DNA of 64,000 bases. Origin: Pyrus communis. Lineage: Eukaryota > Streptophyta > Magnoliopsida > Rosales > Rosaceae. Position 1 is the stretch's first letter. Each line of letters starts with the position of its first letter. Positions 58,610 to 64,000 of this stretch are shown piece after piece. Both the position numbers and the translations under genes were made by a program. Location: the NCBI RefSeq assembly GCF_963583255.1, contig NC_084816.1, forward strand, positions 23,706,119 to 23,770,118, written 5' to 3'. Below the pieces are notes generated by a model. It saw nothing but the letters and a program-made list of their open reading frames with translations, searched no databases and was not told the DNA's origin.

Positions 58610-61600
58610 ATGAAAGATTTACAGCTTTCGCTGAACCAAACCCAGAAGGTTCGGCTACAGAGAGCTCTCGAAAAGCACGAGTTTTTGTCTTCAAAGGCCA
58701 ATTCCAACGCCTCCGTCACCGTCGCGGACTCCATCCCCGTTAACTACGAAGACGGCCTTCTCAAGTATCCCTTGTTGGATAGTGGCCAAATTAGGCTAGG
58801 AAACAAAACAATATTGATGAGGGAATATCATGATGAGGATTATGGTTTCTTGTTTTGTGGCTTAATTTGCTCCTTGTTTTGTGGCTTTTTTGTTCCTTAT
58901 TTTGTGGCTTAATTTGCTCCTTGTTTTGTGGCTTTTTCAAAGCCATAATTATTTGGCTTTCGGGTGGAAGAAAGGAGGAGAAGAAAAGGGGTTGTTTTTT
59001 ATTTAAATGCCTTGCCAAAGAAGAAGGAATGAAAAAGAAAAAAAGCATCCAAAGAGATGGTGAGAGCATTTGGCTCTACCATGGGTAAGGGTGAGAGAAA
59101 TCAAGAGAGCTAGAGTGAAAGATCTCTTGTGAAAGAACTCTTGGGGTAGAGTGATGCTCTTGGGAAAATTCTGTGAGTGGGTGTACAAGGGATATGGGAT
59201 TGGGTTATGTCGATTTAACTCATGTGTAACTTGTACTGTTTTTTTCTCATAGTGAAGAGCAATATCTCTCCGAGGACGTAGGCAGGTTTTTGCCGAACCT
59301 TGTAAATTTCTCGGTGTCTTTATTTCTTGTATTTTAAACTATTCAACTGTGGGTTTGTATGTTGGTGAAGATAATCAGCCAAGGCACAACAATTGGTATC
59401 AGAGCTTTGTTGGAAGCTTTGGTTCATTAAAGGTTCAGATTTATTATTCACCATGATGACTACAAACATGTCGTTTTCAGTTGAGAAGTTTAATGGGAAG
59501 GGCAGTTTTACTCTCTGGCAGATGAGAGTAAAGGATGTCTTGACTCAACAAGGCTTGGTTAGAGCTTTGAAGGGAAAAGATGGGAAGCCTAAAGAAATGA
59601 CAGATGACCAGTGGGAGGAGCTGGAGTCGCGTTGTGTTAGCACGATTCGACACTGCATAGCTGATAACATTATCAACAATGTTATGGATGAAGATTATGC
59701 GCCTGCACTGTGGGAGAAGTTGAAAAAACTCTATATTGCTAAGAGTTTGACCAACAAGTTACATCTGAAGAGGAAGCTGTACAAGCTGAAGATGGATGAA
59801 GGCGGGAATCTCATGGACCACATGAATGTGTTCAATGGATACTTGGATCAATTGAGGAAAGTTGATGTTAAGGTTGAGGAAGAAGATAAAGCCCTCTTAC
59901 TTCTTACCTCACTTCCGGATTCGTATGAGAATCTTGTGACAACCTTATTGCATGGAAAAGATACAGTAAGTTTGGAGCAGGTGCAGGCTTCTTTGGTGTC
60001 TTATGATACACAAAAGAGGAAGACCATTGTTGATGGTGGGCACGAGACTGCTTTAGCTGTTCAAGGTTGGAATCATGGAAAAAAATTGGGAGGTGGATTT
60101 GAGAGAGACAGCAGGTTCAAATCAAGCTCCAAAGGCAAGGGACCACAATGCTATGACTGCAAAGAATTCGGGCATAAAAAGATACATTGTCCTTTGAGAA
60201 AAAGAAAGGATGATCTTGGTCCAGGTAGCAGCAATTTTGTGGCGGAAGACTTCGAGTATGCCCTCTAGGTACTCGAAGCAACACATCTCCTGGTGATGTA
60301 TAGTCTCAAGTGTTGCAGGGGTTTTGCAGCAGGTGGAGCTATGGGATTCACAGGTGATGAGATGGTTCTGAAGAATGAGAAGTGTGAGGAATGTTTGTCT
60401 GGCTTGACGGGTGTTGCTGGAAATGGGTGCACTGACAAGTTTCCAAGTTGCAGACAATGAAGAGGAGGAAAACCTGCTGGAGGAGACGAGGATGTGTCGA
60501 GATCCTGTCTGAAGCTAAATGTTTTTTTTTGCTTGCAGTAGCTGCACATGCATTAACAGTGACTGAATCGGAACAGGACCAACGAGGTTGATTCAGAGTG
60601 TGCATGCTGGTACGTAAGGCCAATGGACTTTGGTACAATTTGGCCAAGGTGGAGATTGTTGGATAGTGGCCAAATTAGGCTAGGAAACAAAACAATATTG
60701 ATGAGGGAACATCATGATGAGGATTATGGTTTCTTGTTTTGTGGCTTAATTTGCTCCTTATTTTGTGGCTTTTTTGTTCCTTATTTTGTGGCTTAATTTG
60801 CTCATTGTTTTGTGACTTTTTCAAAGCCATAATTATTTGACTTTCGGGTGGAAGAAAGGAGGAGAAGAAAAGAGGTTGTTTTTTATTTAAATGCCTTGCC
60901 AAAGGAGAAGGAATGAAAAAGAAAAAAAACATCCAAAGAGATGGTGAAAGCATTTGGCTCTACCATGGGTAAGGGTGAGAGAAATCAAGAGAGCTAGAGT
61001 GAAAGATCTCTTGTGAAATAACTCTTGGGGTAGAGTGAGGCTCTTGGGAAAATTCTGTGAGTGGGTGTACAAGGGATATGGGATTGGGTTATGTCGATTT
61101 AACTCATGTGTAACTTGTACTGTTTTTTTCTCATAGTGAAGAGCAATATCTCTCCGATGACGTAGGCAGGTTTTTGCCGAACCTTGTAAATTTCTCGGTG
61201 TCTTTATTTCTTGTATTTTAAACTATTCAACTGTGAGTTTGTATGTTGGTGAAGATAATCAGCCAAGGCACAACACCCCTCTCTCTTTCTCTCTCTAGAA
61301 TGCTCTGATTTGGTGATTTTTGACTTGGGTTTTCTACAAAATTTTATTTTATCCGTAAAATAATTTCTGGGTATCTCGGATTTCTTGTGGATCAGGGGAC
61401 ATGGGACCTCTGAGGTCAATGGGGAAGTTGTTGCGACGGTTTGCGGGGTCGTCGAGAGAGTCAATAAGCTAGTTTATGAGCGTTCTTTAAGGGCCAGGTA
61501 CGTAGTAATTAAGTGTTTAATTATTTGGTTTTCTAAGAATTTGAAAGTTTGATTTTTTGTTAATTTTTGTTGAAATTTTGATCATTGGCGCTTAATGAAT

Positions 61601-63187
61601 TTTCGAAAAACGAAAATTATGGTAGGTACAAACCAGAGGTTGGAGATATCATAGTGGGGCGTGTAATTGAGGTAAAAACCGGAATGCTGAACTACCTTTC
61701 GTAATTTTATCGAAAGTTTGATTTTCGATGATTTAATTTGCTTTCTTTGTTGTGTATGTTGGTTTTATGTGTCTTTTTTGTGATCTGAAGATTAATTATT
61801 GTGCAGGTTGCTCCGAAACGTTGGAGAGTGGAGATAAACTATAGCCATGATGCAGTGTTGATGCTTTCATCGATGAACTTACCTGACGGCATCCAGGTAT
61901 AACTGTTAGCCCAAGTTCGCAGCATGCATCAGTAGCGATAAGTTTCTTTTACCAGATATGCAATTTGTAGTGTTGCTAAATAAGTGACTCGGAGTGGTGT
62001 AAAACATTTTCAAGAAGAATGCTAACTAGTTCGTTGTTCAGTACATTGTCCACTATTTACAGTTTTGTGGATTAGGGCCAAAGATAACCCCGAGATGGAA
62101 CAAAGGAATGCCAATTTACCGTTGGACATATTTGACACGAAGCATGGAATTCTGTTCTATCGTTTCATATGGCTGTATTTGAATCTGTTAGATGATCTAG
62201 ATTTTCTTAGTTTGAACTTTTGGTTATCGATCTGAACGCTACTGAACCCTTTTATTCATTATGTATTCTATTTATTTAGATAATTTGAACTCCTTTTCAA
62301 TAGAAGTAGCTTATTTCCACCATCACCCACTCTTGAAACGGAGACATGTTCGGATCAATTTGGATTTTCCACTACTGTAAATTTAGTGTTACAATCCCTC
62401 ATTTAAGTTTACTCTTTCAATGGCTAGAGGCGGCGAACTGCTCTGGATGAACTCAACATGCGCAGCATTTTTGAAGAGAACGATGTCATTTGTGTAAGTC
62501 ATGTAACACGTATTACTGGCCTAGTTGAACAGAAAAAAGGAACAAATTAAGACTTGGTCAATTGTTACAAATGCTTGCCCTTTTCCAGGCTGAAGTTCGT
62601 GGTTTTCAACATGATGGTTTACATCTCCAAGCAAGAAGTCAGAAGTACGGAAAGGTTCGATATTCTCTTCATCCATGGTCTTGTGAATATCCATCATTTG
62701 TTAGTATTTCTCACCATGCTTGTAACCTGCTTTGCAGCTTGAAAGGGGTCAGTTGCTCACAGTTCCTTCTTATCTAGTAAAACGACGAAAGCAGCACTTC
62801 CATCACTTAGAAAACTATGGCATTGACCTGATACTCGGCTGTAATGGTTTAATCTGGGTTGGTGAACGCATTGAAGTTACCGATGATATGGTAGTGGATC
62901 ACAAGTCAGAACAAGATGGTATCAAAGCCGATAAAAATTCCTTTAGTCCCGAAGATCAGGAGAGAAAGTACACTCCTCAACAGACAAGAGAGAGCGTATG
63001 CAGGACCGCAAATGCTATCCGCGTATTGTCTGCTTTAGGCATAAATATTACTGTAGAAGTGATCATGGAGACGGTTGATTTGAGCAGTTCTATAAATGTA
63101 GCTATACATGAAATGCTTGGTGCAGAGTTTTGTGTTCTGGTTGCAGAGAAGGAAGCTGTACGCCGAAGCATGACTAAAAAGAAGTGA
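58610..63187 (+). CDS. RRP4: Exosome complex subunit RRP4
   Basis: Seven exons: 58610-58764, 61396-61497, 61626-61671, 61807-61896, 62428-62493, 62589-62654 and 62738-63187. They total 975 nt, or 324 aa. The N-terminus (LQLSLNQTQKVRLQRALE...NASVTVADSIPVN) and GHGT...VATVCGVVERVNKLVYERSLRARYKPEVGDIVVGRV match plant RRP4. The S1 domain follows (KRWRVEIN, AVLMLSSMNLPDGIQRRR), then HDGLHLQARSQKYGKLERGQLL and the KH region (IDLILGCNGLIWVG, RTANAIRVLSALG). RRP4 is one of the cap subunits (S1/KH) of the RNA exosome, which degrades and processes RNA in nucleus and cytoplasm. The ATG at 58610 gives the family N-terminus. A 2.5-kb LTR element occupies most of intron 1, starting 8 nt after the donor. 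The gene ends 211 bp from the end of ABP1. Confidence 0.93.
58773..59391 (+). repeat. 5' LTR of the gag-only element
   Basis: 619 bp. Near its start it contains several copies of 'ttgttttgtggctt' type repeats ('gcttaatttgctccttgttttgtgg', about 58850-58935). These make up the antisense KPQNKEQ-type ORF seen there, which is not a gene. Confidence 0.92.
59453..60268 (+). CDS. Copia-type Gag protein
   Basis: 271 aa, complete and uninterrupted. The N-terminal part has the Copia gag signature (FNGKGSFTLWQMRVKDVLTQQ, LWEKLKKLYIAKSLTNKLHLKRKLYKLKM, LTSLPDSYENLVTTLL). The C-terminal part carries one CCHC zinc knuckle (C233-x2-C236-x4-H241-x4-C246), which binds RNA. It stops at 60268 with no protease or integrase downstream before the 3' LTR. 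It could package its own RNA but would need enzymes from a full element. Confidence 0.92.
   Translation: MMTTNMSFSVEKFNGKGSFTLWQMRVKDVLTQQGLVRALKGKDGKPKEMTDDQWEELESRCVSTIRHCIADNIINNVMDEDYAPALWEKLKKLYIAKSLTNKLHLKRKLYKLKMDEGGNLMDHMNVFNGYLDQLRKVDVKVEEEDKALLLLTSLPDSYENLVTTLLHGKDTVSLEQVQASLVSYDTQKRKTIVDGGHETALAVQGWNHGKKLGGGFERDSRFKSSSKGKGPQCYDCKEFGHKKIHCPLRKRKDDLGPGSSNFVAEDFEYAL
60657..61275 (+). repeat. 3' LTR of the gag-only element
   Basis: Same length as the 5' LTR (619 bp), with scattered substitutions such as 'aacatcatg' versus 'aatatcatg'. It ends CACAACA and runs straight into the original pyrimidine-rich sequence of RRP4 intron 1 ('cccctctctcttt'). Confidence 0.92.
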
Positions 63188-63398
63188 CGATTTGTTGTCT
63201 AACGAATGTAATCTGTATTCAAGAGTCTTTCCGGTAAACAGAAAATTTCTATCGTTTGAAATCTCTACATCCCAGTTACTCGCCGTTTTGCAAATTGCGA
63301 AATTTACATTGAAATCAAAACTCTATTCTCAATGCCTTTTTTCGAACGATAATGAGACTAGATGATTTACAACGGTTGTTTGCGACGTTTCTAAGATA
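63188..63398. terminator. Convergent 3' region of RRP4 and ABP1
   Basis: Only 211 bp separate the two stop codons. The genes are tail to tail, so their 3' UTRs and poly(A) signals must share or overlap this space. No clear AATAAA on either strand; plant signals are loose. Confidence 0.6.

Positions 63399-64000
<602 letters not shown>

Larger units (their letters stand above)
58773..61275 (+). mobile_element. Gag-only Copia-like LTR element (TR-GAG type)
   Basis: 2503 bp with two 619-bp LTRs starting TGTTGGATAG and ending CACAACA (58773-59391 and 60657-61275). A tRNA-Met primer-binding site 'ttggtatcagagc' starts at 59393 and a purine tract 'aaggtggagat' precedes the 3' LTR. The flanks TCCCT (58768-58772) and CCCCT (61276-61280) look like a target-site duplication with one change. 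The 1265-bp interior has one gag ORF and no protease, integrase or reverse transcriptase. Elements of this make-up have been called TR-GAG. The LTRs differ at a handful of sites, so the insertion is not brand new. Confidence 0.93.

Noticed and set aside
58791..59069. Antisense ORF with KPQNKEQ repeats in the LTR
   Set aside because: It comes from short direct repeats in the LTR and is present in both LTRs.

Overview
The window is nuclear DNA of a flowering plant. It shows GT-AG introns in most genes, AT-rich intergenic DNA, plant-only gene families, and plant transposable elements (Cassandra-type TRIMs, an Au-type SINE, a PIF/Harbinger element, a Copia-like gag-only element). The mix of repeats would suit a woody eudicot such as Rosaceae. 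That is an impression, not a demonstration. I saw no bacterial, organellar or viral region and no CRISPR array.

Left part (about 0.4-20.5 kb): three same-strand copies of the SP1/DAL1-type E3 ligase gene (MULAN/GIDE family, chloroplast envelope). The right copy (17825-20471) is complete, with 11 exons and a C-terminal RING. The left copy (416-2466) reads open from end to end but has no RING. The middle copy (about 3828-15400) is dead. A 4.4-kb PIF/Harbinger element splits its exon 1 (TSD TTA), a 4.2-kb LTR element lies in intron 1 (TSD ACTTT), and an Au SINE lies in intron 2 (18-bp TSD). It also has in-frame stops, a damaged splice donor, and no RING.

Middle part (20.5-46 kb): mostly repeats and empty intergenic DNA. 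It holds a small unrecognised protein gene (24779-25171), a Myb/SANT-like gene of the LIMYB type (28209-29210), and an intronless ARL2/TITAN5-like GTPase ORF (31568-32125). A 14-kb gene desert follows. In it are a Cassandra solo LTR, a Cassandra array with three LTRs and two internal regions, SINE fragments, a Mutator-like MITE, fold-back MITEs and minisatellites.

Right part (46.5-64 kb): a gene-rich block of an ALKBH10-type RNA demethylase (+), a BSD-domain protein (-), a GATL glycosyltransferase (-), the exosome subunit RRP4 (+), and ABP1, which runs off the right edge (-). RRP4 and ABP1 are tail to tail, about 0.2 kb apart. A 2.5-kb gag-only LTR element (TR-GAG type) sits in RRP4 intron 1, 8 nt after the splice donor. 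The genes are housekeeping or cell-wall genes with no obvious shared pathway. The order may preserve an ancestral block that Arabidopsis has split over two chromosomes (from memory, unchecked).

I did not find a clearly undescribed biological system. The most interesting items are the SP1 tandem family with two RING-less members, the layered transposon history of the middle copy, the triple-LTR Cassandra array and the retrotransposon abutting the RRP4 splice donor.
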